DNA of 64,000 nucleotides from Streptomyces atratus (GCF_900119365.1 NZ_FPJO01000003.1:124001-188000); one strand, 5' to 3'. Counted from the first letter of the stretch, positions 9,222 to 19,141 are shown. Notes: generated by a model not told the origin, from the sequence alone. Made by a program: numbers and translations.

Positions 9222-10232
9222 CTAGGGTGCGTCCGCCTCCGTCAGCCCCAGGAAACGTTCCGCGTTGCCGTGCGTGATCAGCTCCCGGCTGCGGTCGTCC
9301 AGGAACGAGCTCTTGCGGACCACCTCGCCGACCGGCCGTTCCCCCAGCGGGTACGGATAGTCACTGCCCACCATCACCCGGTCCGCACCGACCGTGTCGA
9401 CCAGCAGCCGCAGGGCACGGTCGTCGAACACCACCGAATCGACGTAGAAACGGCCCAGATAATGCGAGGGCGGGCGCTCGGAGGTGCCGATGACATCGTG
9501 CCGGCCGTGCCAGGCGTTCTCCATGCGGCCGAGCCAGAACGCGAACGAGCCGCCGCCGTGCGCGAAACAGATCTTCAGCCGGTCGTCGATCCGGTCGAAG
9601 ACCCCGCCCAGGATCAGAGCGAGGATCGACAGATGCGTCTCGGCGGGCATGGCCGTGAGCCACTGCGCCATCCACCGGTCCAGCCGCGGCGAACTCGCCA
9701 TGTCCCAGGGGTGCACGAACACCGGCACATCGAGCGAGGCGCAGTGCTGGAGGAAGGTGACGACCCCTTCGCTGTCCAGGTCGCGATCCCCGACATGGTT
9801 GCCGATCTCCACGCCCCGGTGCCCGTTGGCGATGCTCCGTTCCAGCTCGCGGCAGGCCGCGTCGGGATCCTGCAACGGCACCTGGCAGAACGGGATCAGC
9901 CGGTCCGGTGCCGGAGCGGTGATCTCCAGCGCGAGATCGTTGAAGATCCGCGAGACCTTGGCGGCCTCGGCCCCGCTGCGCCCGTAGGTGAAGAACGCCG
10001 GGGTGGGGGAGACCACTTGACGGTGCACCCCGTCCGCGTCCATGTCCCGCAGCCGGGTCTCGGCGTCCCAGGCATCGGCCTGGATCCGCCGGAACTCCCT
10101 GGAGCCCATCATGATCACGGCGTCGGACTCGGATTCGATCCGCAGCCAGGGAGCGTCCGGACCGGCCTCGGCCGTCAGATCCGGCCAGCCACGCGGAACG
10201 TAATGCGTGTGTATGTCGATCGTGCGGTCCAC
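9222..10232 (-). CDS. 2-amino-3-carboxymuconate-6-semialdehyde decarboxylase (ACMSD)
   Basis: 336 residues, the normal ACMSD length. It is an amidohydrolase-2 barrel: the metal-binding IDIHTH (His8/His10) opens the protein, FAHGGGSFAFWLGR lies near residue 220 and the conserved metal Asp is in MVGSDYP near 285. ACMSD is a Zn enzyme that removes CO2 from the unstable product of 3-hydroxyanthranilate ring cleavage, giving 2-aminomuconate semialdehyde. The assignment rests on the family plus the immediately preceding dioxygenase gene. Start taken as the GTG at 10232, two bases after the dioxygenase stop; an upstream in-frame extension lies inside that gene. It is the last gene of the operon. Equivalent to nbaD/amnD-type genes in other bacteria. 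Confidence 0.88.
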   Translation of the reverse strand: MDRTIDIHTHYVPRGWPDLTAEAGPDAPWLRIESESDAVIMMGSREFRRIQADAWDAETRLRDMDADGVHRQVVSPTPAFFTYGRSGAEAAKVSRIFNDLALEITAPAPDRLIPFCQVPLQDPDAACRELERSIANGHRGVEIGNHVGDRDLDSEGVVTFLQHCASLDVPVFVHPWDMASSPRLDRWMAQWLTAMPAETHLSILALILGGVFDRIDDRLKICFAHGGGSFAFWLGRMENAWHGRHDVIGTSERPPSHYLGRFYVDSVVFDDRALRLLVDTVGADRVMVGSDYPYPLGERPVGEVVRKSSFLDDRSRELITHGNAERFLGLTEADAP

Positions 10233-10234
10233 GC

Positions 10235-10756
10235 TCAGCCCTTCCCGGGATGCAGAGCACCGCACTCGGGGCACGTACGCGCCTTCTCGTCGCCGTAGAA
10301 CTCGGCGAAGACCGGTGGCAGATCCGCGACGATGTCCCGTACCTGGAGTTCGACCTCATGGATCTTTGTGGCGCACTCGGGGCAGTACCACTGGAACTGC
10401 TCCAGGGTGCCCTCCTCCCGCACCCGCTCGATGACCAGCCCGATCGAACCGGCGTCCGGCCGCTGCGGGGAGTGCGGCACATTGCCGGGCAGCAGCCAGA
10501 CCTCGCCCTGCCGGATGTGTACGGTCCGTGGTCCGTCCTCGGTCATGAGGTTGACGTGCATATCGCCCTTGACCTGGTAGAACCACTCCTCGTACGGGTC
10601 GAGGTGGAAATCGGTCCGCTGGTTGGGCCCGCCGACGACCTGGACGATGAAGTCCTGGCCCAGGGACATGGTGCGGTTGTTCACCGGCGGCTTGAGCAGG
10701 TGCTCGTGCTCGGTGATCCAGCCCTGGAAATCGATGACCGGGGGAATGGCGGTCAT
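10235..10756 (-). CDS. nbaC: 3-hydroxyanthranilate 3,4-dioxygenase
   Basis: 173 residues, typical of the bacterial enzyme. This cupin dioxygenase opens the ring of 3-hydroxyanthranilate with O2 and Fe(II), giving 2-amino-3-carboxymuconate 6-semialdehyde. Visible iron ligands are His51, Glu57 and His95, in [10 protein letters not shown] and VPHSPQRP; the substrate-binding Arg47 (QRTDF) and Arg99 are also present. The C-terminus carries the rubredoxin-like second metal site, CPEC at 125-128 and CPEC at 162-165, seen in bacterial but not animal enzymes. It overlaps the RidA gene by four bases (ATGA) and is followed directly by ACMSD. The symbol is borrowed from the characterised Pseudomonas pathway. 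Confidence 0.95.
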   Translation of the reverse strand: MTAIPPVIDFQGWITEHEHLLKPPVNNRTMSLGQDFIVQVVGGPNQRTDFHLDPYEEWFYQVKGDMHVNLMTEDGPRTVHIRQGEVWLLPGNVPHSPQRPDAGSIGLVIERVREEGTLEQFQWYCPECATKIHEVELQVRDIVADLPPVFAEFYGDEKARTCPECGALHPGKG

Positions 10757-11208
10757 GAGGACACCTCCGTGCTGTGCGCTCTGTGTGACTGGCGGGGCCG
10801 CGGCAGATGGGCGACCGCCTGGATCTCGATCAGCAGATGGGGATGCGGCAACTGGTGCACCGCGACGGTCGTCCGGGTGGGTCCCCGCTCGTCGAAGAAC
10901 TCGCCGTAGACCTCGTTGTATCCGCCGAAGTCGTTCATGGACACCAGATAGGCGGTGATCTGGGCGATGTCGGAGAGCTCCGCGCCCACCTCGGCCAGGA
11001 TGTCCCGGATGTTCTCGATCACCGCCCGGGTCTGGGCCCGGATGTCCAGTTCGGTGGTGCCGAACTCATCGGCCTCGACACCCACGAACGTGTTGTCCGG
11101 CCGGCGCGAACTGGTACCGGAGACGAACACCAGGTCCCCGACGACCTTCACATGAGGGAAACGCCCGCGCGGAGTGGCCTTGCCCTCGATCACCCGTGAA
11201 CCGCTCAT
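10753..11208 (-). CDS. RidA-family 2-aminomuconate deaminase
   Basis: 151 residues of the RidA/YjgF/UK114 fold. The central part ([22 protein letters not shown] ... [20 protein letters not shown]) and the C-terminal [22 protein letters not shown] match the family's trimer-forming deaminases. In 3-hydroxyanthranilate and 2-aminophenol pathways a RidA-like protein releases ammonia from 2-aminomuconate to give 4-oxalocrotonate, and the gene's place here fits that step. The start at 11208 overlaps the previous stop by one base (TGATG); a much longer in-frame extension is antisense to nothing recognisable and was discarded. The last 20 residues are a variable basic tail. Confidence 0.85.
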   Translation of the reverse strand: MSGSRVIEGKATPRGRFPHVKVVGDLVFVSGTSSRRPDNTFVGVEADEFGTTELDIRAQTRAVIENIRDILAEVGAELSDIAQITAYLVSMNDFGGYNEVYGEFFDERGPTRTTVAVHQLPHPHLLIEIQAVAHLPRPRQSHRAHSTEVSS

Positions 11209-11972
11209 CAGAACCCCTTCACCGTGACGGACCCGATGCCCGCCACATCGCACTCGGTGACCCCCGCCACCAGCGGCACGGCCGCCGTGGCGGCGCCCGC
11301 GAGCACCACCTGACCCGCCTTCAGCGAAATGCCGCGGCGGCGGCACATGTCCAGCAGGGCGTGCAGCGCGTGCACCGGGTCGCCGAGAATCGCGGCGGTC
11401 GATCCCACCGTCTCCGTCGCCGCGGTACGCAGCCGCACCGCGCGGTTGGCGACGTCCGCCACGGCCCGCCACGGCCCGATCGCGTAGCCGGCCGCGGAGG
11501 TGTTGTCCGCGACGACATCGGTGTACGTGAACCGGAAGTCCCGGTATCGCGAGTCGATGATCTCGACGGCCGGGGCCACGGCGTCCACGCACGACTCGAT
11601 TTCCGTCGGCGGATCCTCCGGATCCACGTCCCGGCAGAGCCGGAAGGCGACCTCGGGCTCGACCTTCGGGTGGATGAAGCGCGACAGATCGACCTCGTCG
11701 CCGTCCGCGATCCGCATGGCGTCCGTGAGCCGGCCCACGATCACGTCGGAGACACCCATCTGAGCCATCTTGGCCTTGCTGGTGAACCCCAGCTTCACCC
11801 CCACGATCCGCTCGCCGCGGCCCACCCGCAGCTCCAGCAGCGCCGCCTGTACCGCATACGCGTCATCGATGTCGAACTCATGGCTGTCGGCGAGGCTCGG
11901 AGTGTCCCTGCGGGACGTCTGTGCCGTGTCCAGCCGCTGCGCCAGTACGCCGGTCAGCTCTGCCGAGATCAT
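11208..11972 (-). CDS. 4-oxalocrotonate decarboxylase / 2-keto-4-pentenoate hydratase family
   Basis: 254 residues of the MhpD/FAH-like hydratase-decarboxylase family. [16 protein letters not shown] near residue 60 and EPEVAF near 105 are the Mg-binding family signatures. Of the two paralogues in this operon, this one has the KLGFTSKAK form typical of 4-oxalocrotonate decarboxylases. I therefore assign it the step 4-oxalocrotonate to 2-oxopent-4-enoate plus CO2 (nbaG/dmpH type), and the other paralogue the hydratase step. In related pathways the two proteins work as a complex. The assignment between the two is inference from motif shape; the family is certain. It overlaps the aldolase gene by four bases. 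Confidence 0.82.
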   Translation of the reverse strand: MISAELTGVLAQRLDTAQTSRRDTPSLADSHEFDIDDAYAVQAALLELRVGRGERIVGVKLGFTSKAKMAQMGVSDVIVGRLTDAMRIADGDEVDLSRFIHPKVEPEVAFRLCRDVDPEDPPTEIESCVDAVAPAVEIIDSRYRDFRFTYTDVVADNTSAAGYAIGPWRAVADVANRAVRLRTAATETVGSTAAILGDPVHALHALLDMCRRRGISLKAGQVVLAGAATAAVPLVAGVTECDVAGIGSVTVKGF

Positions 11973-13000
11973 TTGCCGCTCCCTTCCGTGCAGGCCGCGC
12001 GCCGCGCGGCCAGGTCCAGTGCGATGTCCACGATCAGGTCCTCCTGGCCGCCCACCATCTGCCGCCGGCCGACCTCCAGGAGGATCTCCCGGGTGTCGAC
12101 CCCGTAGCGCCGCCCCGCACGTTCGGCGTGCAGCAGGAAGCTGGAGTAGACACCGGCGTAGCCGAGCGTCAGGGTCTCCCGGTCCACCTGGACCGGCCGG
12201 TTGCGCAGCGGGCGGATGATGTCGTCGGCGGCGTCCTGGAGCGCGAACAGATCGCAGCCGTGCTCCCAGCCCAGCAGGTCCGCGACGGCGACGAACGGCT
12301 CCGCCGGGCAGTTCCCGGCCCCGGCGCCCTGCCCGGCCAGTGCCACGTCGACGCGGTACGCGCCGTGCTCCACGGCGGTCACGCTGTTGGCGACCGACAG
12401 CGAGAGGTTCTCGTGGGCGTGGATGCCGATCTCGGTCGCCTCGTCGAGCACCTCGCGGTACGCGTCGACCCGGGCGGCGACCTCACGCATCGTCAGACGG
12501 CCGCCGGAGTCGGTGACATAGACGCAGTGCGCCCCGTACGACTCCATCAGCGCGGCCTGACGGGCCAGGCCCTCGGGGGAGTTGAGATGGCTCATCATCA
12601 GGAACCCGGACACGTCCATCCCGTTCTCCCGGGCCCAGGAGATGTGCTGCGCGCCGACGTCGGCCTCGGTGCAGTGCGTCGCGACGCGCACGCTGCGCAC
12701 CCCGAGCGCATGGGCCCGGCGAAGATGGTCGATGGTGCCGATTCCGGGCAGCAGCAGGGTGGTCAGCTTCGCGTGTTGGAGGACGTCCGCCGCGGCTTCG
12801 ATCCACTCCTCGTCGCTGTGCGCGCCGAACCCGTAGTTCGCGCTCGAACCGCCGAGACCGTCGCCGTGCGCGACCTCGATGGCCGCGACCCCGGACCGGT
12901 CGAGCGCGGCGACGATCCGGCGCACCTGGTCGACGGTGTACATGTGCCCCATCGCGTGCATGCCGTCGCGCAGGGTCACGTCCTGGACGTACAGCTTCAT
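11969..13000 (-). CDS. 4-hydroxy-2-oxovalerate aldolase
   Basis: 343 residues. The TIM-barrel HMGL-like aldolase signature [12 protein letters not shown] sits at the N-terminus, with the Mn-binding Asp and the catalytic His; [15 protein letters not shown] (metal HxH) follows near residue 195. It splits 4-hydroxy-2-oxovalerate into pyruvate and acetaldehyde, which is channelled to the acylating dehydrogenase encoded just upstream (dmpG/dmpF-type complex). I place the start at 13000, where ATGA overlaps the preceding stop exactly as elsewhere in this operon; an ATG four codons earlier would extend the overlap to 16 bases. Confidence 0.93.
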   Translation of the reverse strand: MKLYVQDVTLRDGMHAMGHMYTVDQVRRIVAALDRSGVAAIEVAHGDGLGGSSANYGFGAHSDEEWIEAAADVLQHAKLTTLLLPGIGTIDHLRRAHALGVRSVRVATHCTEADVGAQHISWARENGMDVSGFLMMSHLNSPEGLARQAALMESYGAHCVYVTDSGGRLTMREVAARVDAYREVLDEATEIGIHAHENLSLSVANSVTAVEHGAYRVDVALAGQGAGAGNCPAEPFVAVADLLGWEHGCDLFALQDAADDIIRPLRNRPVQVDRETLTLGYAGVYSSFLLHAERAGRRYGVDTREILLEVGRRQMVGGQEDLIVDIALDLAARRAACTEGSGK

Positions 13001-13953
13001 GAGGTCACCCATCCTCGGAGTGCGGCGATCTTCTCCGCGGTGCGGACCGCGGCGGAGGTCATGATGTCGAGATTGCCCGCGTAGTCGGGCAGGTAGTGGC
13101 CGGCGCCGAGCACCTCCAGGAACACCGAGACCCTGACCCCGGTGACCCGTCGGCCCAGGGCCGGGACGACGGTGTCCTCGACCGGGTCGAACTGAACGTC
13201 CTGCTTGAGCCGGTAGCCGGGCACGTACTCCCGTACCGACTGCGCCATCTGCTCGACGGAGGCCACGATCCGGTCCCGGTCGGCGTCGGACAGCCCGCCC
13301 TCGACGAGGCAGAAGACCGTGTCGCGCATGGCGAGCGGGGGCTCGGCCGGGTTGAGCACGATGATGGCCTTGCCGACCTCGGCGCCGCCGACCAGGCGGA
13401 TCGCCTCACCGGTGGTCTCGGTGAACTCGTCGATATTGGCCCGGGTTCCGGGACCGGCCGACTTCGAGGCGATGGAGGCGACGATCTCCCCGTACACGAC
13501 CGGCGCGATCCGGGAGATCGCGGCGACGACCGGAATGGTCGCCTGGCCGCCGCAGGTGACCATGTTGACGTCCCCGGCGGCGAGATGCTCGTCCAGATTG
13601 ACCGACGGCACCACGAACGGCCCGAGAGCCGCCGGAGTGAGGTCGATCATCAGCTTCCCGTGCTCCGCGGCGATCAGGGCGTTGCGCACATGGGCCTTGG
13701 CCGAGGTGGCGTCGAAGATCACCTTCACCTCGGCGAACTCGGGCAGTTCGACGAGTCCTTCGACACCGCGATGCGTGGTGGCGACCCCCAGCCGGGCGGC
13801 GCGGGCCAGCCCGTCGGAGTCCGGGTCGATGCCCACCATCGCACCCATGCGCAGCGTCTTCGAGAGCCGCAGCACCTTGATCATGAGGTCGGTTCCGATG
13901 TTGCCGGACCCGATGACGGCCACCGGAACGGTGCCGGATGCGGTGGAACTCAC
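12997..13953 (-). CDS. Acetaldehyde dehydrogenase (acetylating)
   Basis: 318 residues. The N-terminal Rossmann motif is [15 protein letters not shown], the catalytic Cys is in [15 protein letters not shown] (about residue 133), and a C-terminal dimer and aldolase-contact region follows. It converts acetaldehyde, CoA and NAD to acetyl-CoA as the last step of the meta-cleavage pathway and forms a channelling complex with the aldolase. Four-base overlaps at both ends (ATGA) place it inside the operon. Confidence 0.94.
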   Translation of the reverse strand: MSSTASGTVPVAVIGSGNIGTDLMIKVLRLSKTLRMGAMVGIDPDSDGLARAARLGVATTHRGVEGLVELPEFAEVKVIFDATSAKAHVRNALIAAEHGKLMIDLTPAALGPFVVPSVNLDEHLAAGDVNMVTCGGQATIPVVAAISRIAPVVYGEIVASIASKSAGPGTRANIDEFTETTGEAIRLVGGAEVGKAIIVLNPAEPPLAMRDTVFCLVEGGLSDADRDRIVASVEQMAQSVREYVPGYRLKQDVQFDPVEDTVVPALGRRVTGVRVSVFLEVLGAGHYLPDYAGNLDIMTSAAVRTAEKIAALRGWVTS

Positions 13954-14765
13954 TTGGTCTCCTCCTCGATGACTGCCTCGACCTCACCGAGCCCGTCCAG
14001 TGCCAGCCGGTACCGGCCGGGACCGCCGATCGGCACCATCGGGCCCAGTGCCCCGGACATGACGACGTCTCCGGCGCGCAACGGCTGTTCCCGGGCGGCC
14101 AGTTCGCGTGCCAGCCAGGCCACGGCGACGACCGGTGAGCCGAGGCAGGCGTGTCCCGCGCCGAAGGAGACCGGTTCGCCGTCCCGCTGGAGCACCATGC
14201 CGACCCGGGACAGGTCGAGCCCGCTCAGCGGATGCGGAGTGGTGCCGAGCACGAACGCGCCGCTGGAGGCGTTGTCGGCGACCGTGTCGGTGATGGCCAG
14301 ATCCCAGCCGGTGATCCGGGAATCGACGATCTCGATGGCGGGCAGCACGAACTCGGTGGCCCGCAGCACATCGGCGACGCCGGCCCCGGGCCGGTCGATG
14401 TCCCGGCCGAGCACGAAGGCGATCTCGCCCTCCGCGCGCGGCTGGAGGAAGCGGTTCAGCGGCAGCGGTTCGGTGTGGGCGTACATCATGTCGTCGAAGA
14501 GCACCCCGAAGTCGGGGCGGAACACGCCGAACTGCTGCTGTACGGCGGGTGCGGTGAGGCCGATCTTGGCGCCCACCCTCCGGGCTCCGGCGGCGCTCCG
14601 GCCGACCGAGATCCGGCGTTGCACCTCGTAGGCGGCGTCGATGTCCTCGCGGCCCAGGAACTCCCGGACGGGGGCGCACGGGATGCGCGAGTCGGCGGCG
14701 GCGGTGAGGCGTGCCGCGGCCGCCTCGATCCCTGCGGGCAGGTCGGGGGTGTCGTGATCGGTCAC
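13950..14765 (-). CDS. 2-keto-4-pentenoate hydratase
   Basis: 271 residues, second member of the MhpD-like family in the operon. [20 protein letters not shown] near residue 45, EGEIAFVLG near 105 and the C-terminal [18 protein letters not shown] are family hallmarks. The KIGLT-PAVQ pattern is typical of 2-oxopent-4-enoate hydratases, which add water to give 4-hydroxy-2-oxovalerate for the aldolase. Start is a GTG at 14765 whose GTGA overlaps the dehydrogenase stop; the in-frame extension upstream lies antisense-free within that gene and has no homology. Which paralogue is hydratase and which decarboxylase remains inference. Confidence 0.85.
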   Translation of the reverse strand: MTDHDTPDLPAGIEAAAARLTAAADSRIPCAPVREFLGREDIDAAYEVQRRISVGRSAAGARRVGAKIGLTAPAVQQQFGVFRPDFGVLFDDMMYAHTEPLPLNRFLQPRAEGEIAFVLGRDIDRPGAGVADVLRATEFVLPAIEIVDSRITGWDLAITDTVADNASSGAFVLGTTPHPLSGLDLSRVGMVLQRDGEPVSFGAGHACLGSPVVAVAWLARELAAREQPLRAGDVVMSGALGPMVPIGGPGRYRLALDGLGEVEAVIEEETK

Positions 14766-16237
14766 AGCTGTACGCACACATTCGTCGGCTCGGTGTAGAA
14801 GTGCAGGGAGGACTCGCCGCCCTCGCGGCCGATGCCGGAGAGCCCGACACCGCCGAAGGGGGAGCGCAGATCGCGCAGGAACCAGGTGTTGACCCAGGCC
14901 ATGCCGACGTTCATGGACTGCGCCACCCGGTGGCCGCGGCGCAGGTCGTTGGTCCACACGGAAGCCGCGAGACCGTACTCGGTGTCATTGGCCAGGGCGA
15001 TGGCCTCCGCCTCGGTGTCGAAGGGGATCAGGGCGGCCACCGGGCCGAAGATCTCCTCGCGCACGGGCCGGTCGGCGTTGGTCAGGCCCGTCCACAGCGT
15101 CGGCTCGATCCATGAGCCGCCCGCGAGTCCGGGACCGAGCTGCGGCACGCCGCCGCCGGTGAGCACCTTCGCCCCGGCCTGTTCGGCCAGTTCGAAGTAG
15201 CTCAGCACCTTGTTCCGGTGGGTCGGGGAGATCAGCGGTCCGGTGGTGGTCCGCTCGTCCAGCGGGTCGCCCAGCCGCAGGCCCCGGGCCCGCTCGGCGA
15301 GCCCCTCGGCGATATCGGCGAAGACCGAGCGCTGTACGTAGACCCGCTCGGTGCACAGGCAGACCTGACCGGTGTTGGTGAAGACCGACTTGGTCAGCCC
15401 GGTCAGCGCCTCGTCGATGTCGACGTCGTCGAAGACGACGGCGGCGTTCTTGCCGCCGAGTTCGAAGGACACCGGACGGACACGGGGCGCGACGGTCTTC
15501 ATGACGTGCGAGCCGGTGGCCGACGAGCCGGTGAAGGTCACCCCGTCGATCCCCGGGTGCGAGGTCACGTACTCACCGGCGGAGTCGCCGCCGAAGCCGT
15601 GGACGACGTTGTACACGCCGGCGGGCAGCCCGACCTCGGCGAGTACGTCGGCCAGCAGCGTGGCGGTGGCCGGGGTCTCTTCGCTGGGCTTGACGACCAG
15701 GGTGTTGCCGCAGGCCAGGGCCGGTGCGACCTTCCAGGTCAGCAGCAGGAGGGGCAGATTCCAGGGGACGACGACCGCGACGACGCCGAGCGGCTTGCGC
15801 ACCGCGTAGTTGAGCGCCTGCCGGCCGCCCGCGAGGTCGGTGAGGAAGGACTCCTGGCCGGCGGCGGCCACCACGTCGGCGAAGGTGCGGAAGTTCGTCA
15901 GCGCGCGTGCGACATCGAGCTCCCGAGCCTGGGTGACCGGCTTGCCGGTGTCGGCGACCTCCGCCGCGACGAACTCCTCGAAGCGCTCCTCGATCCGGTC
16001 CGCGGCCCGGCGCAGCAGCGCGGCCCGCTCCCGTACCGGCGTCGTCGCCCATCCGTCGTGCAGGGCGCGCCTGGCCGCGTTCACCGCGCGGTCCACCAGG
16101 TCCCTGTCGGCCTCGTGCACCCTGGCGAACACCCGGCCGGTCGCCGGATCGGTCTTGTCGAAGCTGCGGTTCTCGTCGGGCTCCACGAACTGCCCGGCCA
16201 CGAAGTTGCGGATCCACCGCCCAGTCTCTGCCGTCAT
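14762..16237 (-). CDS. 2-aminomuconate 6-semialdehyde dehydrogenase
   Basis: 491 residues, standard NAD-dependent aldehyde dehydrogenase. Visible are VVPWNLPLLLLTWKVAPAL, the catalytic Glu in FELGGKNAAVVFDD (about 255) and the catalytic Cys in NTGQVCLCTERVYV (about 289). The 2-hydroxymuconic/2-aminomuconic semialdehyde subgroup fits the operon: it oxidises the ACMSD product to 2-aminomuconate before it can cyclise to picolinate. First gene of the operon. I use the ATG at 16237 (MTAETGRW); an ATG at 16264 and a TTG at 16273 are in frame, but none has a strong ribosome-binding site. Confidence 0.92.
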   Translation of the reverse strand: MTAETGRWIRNFVAGQFVEPDENRSFDKTDPATGRVFARVHEADRDLVDRAVNAARRALHDGWATTPVRERAALLRRAADRIEERFEEFVAAEVADTGKPVTQARELDVARALTNFRTFADVVAAAGQESFLTDLAGGRQALNYAVRKPLGVVAVVVPWNLPLLLLTWKVAPALACGNTLVVKPSEETPATATLLADVLAEVGLPAGVYNVVHGFGGDSAGEYVTSHPGIDGVTFTGSSATGSHVMKTVAPRVRPVSFELGGKNAAVVFDDVDIDEALTGLTKSVFTNTGQVCLCTERVYVQRSVFADIAEGLAERARGLRLGDPLDERTTTGPLISPTHRNKVLSYFELAEQAGAKVLTGGGVPQLGPGLAGGSWIEPTLWTGLTNADRPVREEIFGPVAALIPFDTEAEAIALANDTEYGLAASVWTNDLRRGHRVAQSMNVGMAWVNTWFLRDLRSPFGGVGLSGIGREGGESSLHFYTEPTNVCVQL

Positions 16238-16307
16238 GCGTCCCACTGTGATCGGCGTAGCCATGCCGGACAAATGCGGTTCTCGTGTCGAGCCATAACT
16301 GAAATGG

Positions 16308-16401
16308 CATACCTGTTTGTTGGTGTCGGATGCGCGCGCGGGGTCGCTGAACGGTCATCCGTATGCTCGCGAGGGTGTTCGGCTATACCCGAACAGGTAT
16401 G
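16308..16401. promoter_or_regulatory. Divergent catabolic control region with paired AACAGGTATG sites
   Basis: CATACCTGTT (16308-16317) and its exact reverse complement AACAGGTATG (16392-16401) lie in the 303-base gap between the ring-cleavage operon and the divergent importer gene. Their centres are 84 bases apart, close to eight helical turns. Read outward, both continue as ATG(C/G)CA, so the match is effectively 12 of 13. The right copy also forms its own dyad, ATACC-N6-GGTAT. The arrangement fits one dimeric regulator binding two sites, possibly with looping; its gene is not obvious nearby. Confidence 0.6.
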
Positions 16402-16540
16402 GCAGTTCCCGGATTCGGTATTTGTGTGTCATTTCTCAGACCATCAGGATCCACGGTTAACGACGGGTGAAGCCCGGCCGTCGTAGCGGCTGTCCGGGGC
16501 GAACCGCCCACAGCCCGCCATCCAAGTGATAGGTCACCCC

Positions 16541-17893
16541 GTGAACACTTCACCTCACGAAGAACCCTCGGGCGGCGCCCGAGCCACTGCCGGCAGAACC
16601 GCCCTCGCCACGCTCGCGGGCACCACGCTGGAGTGGTACGACTTCTTCCTCTACGGAACAGCCGCGGCCCTCATTTTCAACGAGCAGTTCTTCCCCTCGC
16701 TCAGCCCCGCCGCCGGCACCCTGGCCGCCTTCAGCACCTTCGCCGTCGGCTTCATCGCCCGCCCCCTCGGCGGTCTGGTCTTCGGCCACTACGGAGACCG
16801 CATCGGCCGCAAGGCGACGCTGGTGGTCTCCCTCGTCCTGATGGGGATCGGCTCCACCCTCATCGGCGCCATCCCGAGCTACGAATCCATCGGCTTCTGG
16901 GCCCCGGTCCTCCTGGTCACGCTGCGCCTCGTCCAGGGCATCGGGCTCGGCGGCGAAGGGGCCGGAGCGACCCTCATGTCGATGGAACACGCGCCACCGG
17001 GCAAGAAGAACCTCTACGCGGGCTTCCCGCAGATGGGCACACCGGGCGGCCTGGTCCTGGCCAATGTGATCTTCCTGGTCACCAACGCGGTCATGGGCGA
17101 CCACGCGTTCACCTCGTGGGGCTGGCGCATCCCGTTCCTGCTCAGCTTCGTCCTGGTGGCCGTGGGGCTGGTGATCCGGCTGCGGGTGACCGAGTCACCG
17201 TCCTTCGACCGTGTCCGGGCCCAGGACCAGGTGGTCCGGTTCCCGCTGGCCGAATCCATGAAGGTCGGCTTCCCCCGGCTCGCGCTGACCCTGCTCGCCG
17301 TCGTCGCGAACTCGGCCGTCGCCTATGTGTTCATGGTCTTCACGCTGTCCTACGGCTCCCAGCACCTCGACTACGACAAACAGTTCCTCATCGTGAGCGT
17401 CACCGTCGCGGCGGCCCTGTGGTTCGTGACCATCCCGGTGTGGACGAAGATCGCCGACCGGCACGGCCGCCGGACCATGTTCATCGCCGGATCCGCCGCC
17501 GTCCTCGTCTGGTGCGTCGCCTTCTTCCCGCTCCTCGACACCGGCAACTCCGCCCTCGCCGTGGTGGCGCTGCTCGGCATGGGCCTCATCATCCCGGTCA
17601 CCCACTGCGTGCAGGGCAGCATCATCGTCGACACCTTCCCCGCCAACGTCCGGTACTCCGGCTCCTCGTTGATCCTGCAGGGCGGCGCCATCCTGGGCGG
17701 CGGACTCGCTCCCATGATCTCCACCGCACTGCTCAACTCGGGCGGCTCGTCGACCGGGGTGACGTGGTACCTCGTCGGGATCTGCGCCGTCAGCCTGGCC
17801 GGCGCGGTCGCCCTGTTCCGGCTGGTACCCGAAGAGGCGCCGGAACCGGTGCGGGCCGCCCCGGTGGAGCCGCTGTCCGGGCGCGGCGCATGA
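16541..17893 (+). CDS. MHS-family MFS importer
   Basis: 450 residues with twelve predicted helices. The metabolite:H+ symporter signature LEWYDFFLYG opens helix 1, GDRIGRKATL follows in the loop 2-3 region, and QGIGLGGEGAGA and a long central loop are typical of ShiA/ProP/KgtP-like proteins. Such proteins import organic acids with protons. Divergent from the 3-hydroxyanthranilate operon and overlapping an esterase gene, it probably brings in the aromatic substrate. Start is the GTG at 16541, seven bases after AGG; another GTG five codons earlier is possible. Confidence 0.88.
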   Translation: MNTSPHEEPSGGARATAGRTALATLAGTTLEWYDFFLYGTAAALIFNEQFFPSLSPAAGTLAAFSTFAVGFIARPLGGLVFGHYGDRIGRKATLVVSLVLMGIGSTLIGAIPSYESIGFWAPVLLVTLRLVQGIGLGGEGAGATLMSMEHAPPGKKNLYAGFPQMGTPGGLVLANVIFLVTNAVMGDHAFTSWGWRIPFLLSFVLVAVGLVIRLRVTESPSFDRVRAQDQVVRFPLAESMKVGFPRLALTLLAVVANSAVAYVFMVFTLSYGSQHLDYDKQFLIVSVTVAAALWFVTIPVWTKIADRHGRRTMFIAGSAAVLVWCVAFFPLLDTGNSALAVVALLGMGLIIPVTHCVQGSIIVDTFPANVRYSGSSLILQGGAILGGGLAPMISTALLNSGGSSTGVTWYLVGICAVSLAGAVALFRLVPEEAPEPVRAAPVEPLSGRGA

Positions 17894-19119
17894 CCCGCCC
17901 CGCCGTGGTCCGGTCCGGCCCGGTCCGCTACGCCATGGCCGAGCGCTTCGCGCGGCCCCGCCCGGTGCGTGACGACGACCGCCCGCCCACCGGCGAGATC
18001 TGCCCGCAACTGCCGTCCAGGCTCGACGCGGTGATGGGACCGCCGCTCGACCGGCACCCGCAGGGCGAGGACTGTCTGAACCTGACCGTCACCACACCCG
18101 CCCGCGACAGCGCGGCGCGGCCGGTGATGGTCTGGTTCCACGGCGGCGGGTTCAGCAGCGGCGCGGGCCTCATGGACTGGTACGACGGTGGGGCACTCGC
18201 CACCGAGGGCGATGTCGTCGTGGTGGCCGTCAACTACCGCGTCGGCGCACTCGGATACCTCTGCCTCGACGGGGTGTCCGAGGGCAATCTCGGCCTGTAC
18301 GACCAGCTCGAAGCGCTCCGCTGGGTGCGGACGCACATCGCCGCGTACGGCGGCGACCCCGCCGATGTCACGGTCTTCGGGCAGTCCGCCGGGGCGCTCT
18401 CCATCCGGCTGCTGATGGAGCTGCCCGAGGCTCGGGGGCTGTTCCGCCGCGCGATCCTGCAGAGTGCGCCGCTGGCGATCGCCACCCGGTCGCGGGCCGA
18501 TGCCGAAGCCCTCGGCCGGATCTTCAGTGAGCGGCTCGCGGTACACGCCCCCGGCGCCGGCCCGCGTACCGCCGCCCAGGCGGCCGTACTCGCGGCGCAA
18601 CGGGACACCGGGCTCGCCCACCGGGAACGTTCCGCCTCCACCCTGGAGCCGCCGTTCGGCCCCGTCGACACGGCCGGCGCCGCCCCCGGACCGCACGTCC
18701 GCGGCCTGGACATCATGTACGGCTGGAACGCGGACGACATGTCGGCCTTCCCCGGAGAGACGGGCGGCAACGGTGACCCGGCGGAGCCGACCCGGCGGAT
18801 GTACACCGAACCGCTGACCGCTCTCGGGCAACAGCTCGTCCGGGCCGGAGCCCGGGTGCACGCCTACCGGCTGGACTGGCGCCCGGCCGGATCGGAGTAC
18901 GGCGCCACCCACTGCGTGGAACTGCCGCTGCTCCTCGGCTCCCGGGCCGCCTGGCGGGACTCCCCGATGCTGGGGGACACCACCTGGGAGGAGGTGGACG
19001 AGCTGGGCAGGGCGGTGCGCGCCATCTGGATCGCCTTCGTCCGCACCGGCCGTCCCGGTGGAGTCGCGCCCCTGCTGACCTGCTGCGAGATCCTCGCCCG
19101 ACGGCCGTGGGCTCGGTAG
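17890..19119 (+). CDS. Type-B carboxylesterase family hydrolase
   Basis: 409 residues, somewhat short for the family (about 480-530). The oxyanion-hole HGGGFSSG (about residue 83), the nucleophile elbow GQSAGA (Ser about 165) and YRVGALGYL are all present. A His in ATHCVELPLL (about 340) is the probable third triad member. It overlaps the importer by four bases (ATGA), so the two act together. It likely hydrolyses an ester or amide of the imported aromatic acid, for example releasing a hydroxyanthranilate-type product; that substrate is inference from the neighbouring pathway only. The shortened length falls in the variable middle region. Confidence 0.85.
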   Translation: MTRPAVVRSGPVRYAMAERFARPRPVRDDDRPPTGEICPQLPSRLDAVMGPPLDRHPQGEDCLNLTVTTPARDSAARPVMVWFHGGGFSSGAGLMDWYDGGALATEGDVVVVAVNYRVGALGYLCLDGVSEGNLGLYDQLEALRWVRTHIAAYGGDPADVTVFGQSAGALSIRLLMELPEARGLFRRAILQSAPLAIATRSRADAEALGRIFSERLAVHAPGAGPRTAAQAAVLAAQRDTGLAHRERSASTLEPPFGPVDTAGAAPGPHVRGLDIMYGWNADDMSAFPGETGGNGDPAEPTRRMYTEPLTALGQQLVRAGARVHAYRLDWRPAGSEYGATHCVELPLLLGSRAAWRDSPMLGDTTWEEVDELGRAVRAIWIAFVRTGRPGGVAPLLTCCEILARRPWAR

Positions 19120-19141
19120 CCGGCCCTGCCGCCCGTCCGGT

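Noticed and set aside
16633..19119. An 828-codon plus-strand frame containing the carboxylesterase
   Set aside because: Its first half is an out-of-frame translation of the importer gene; the esterase begins at the ATGA overlap at 17890.
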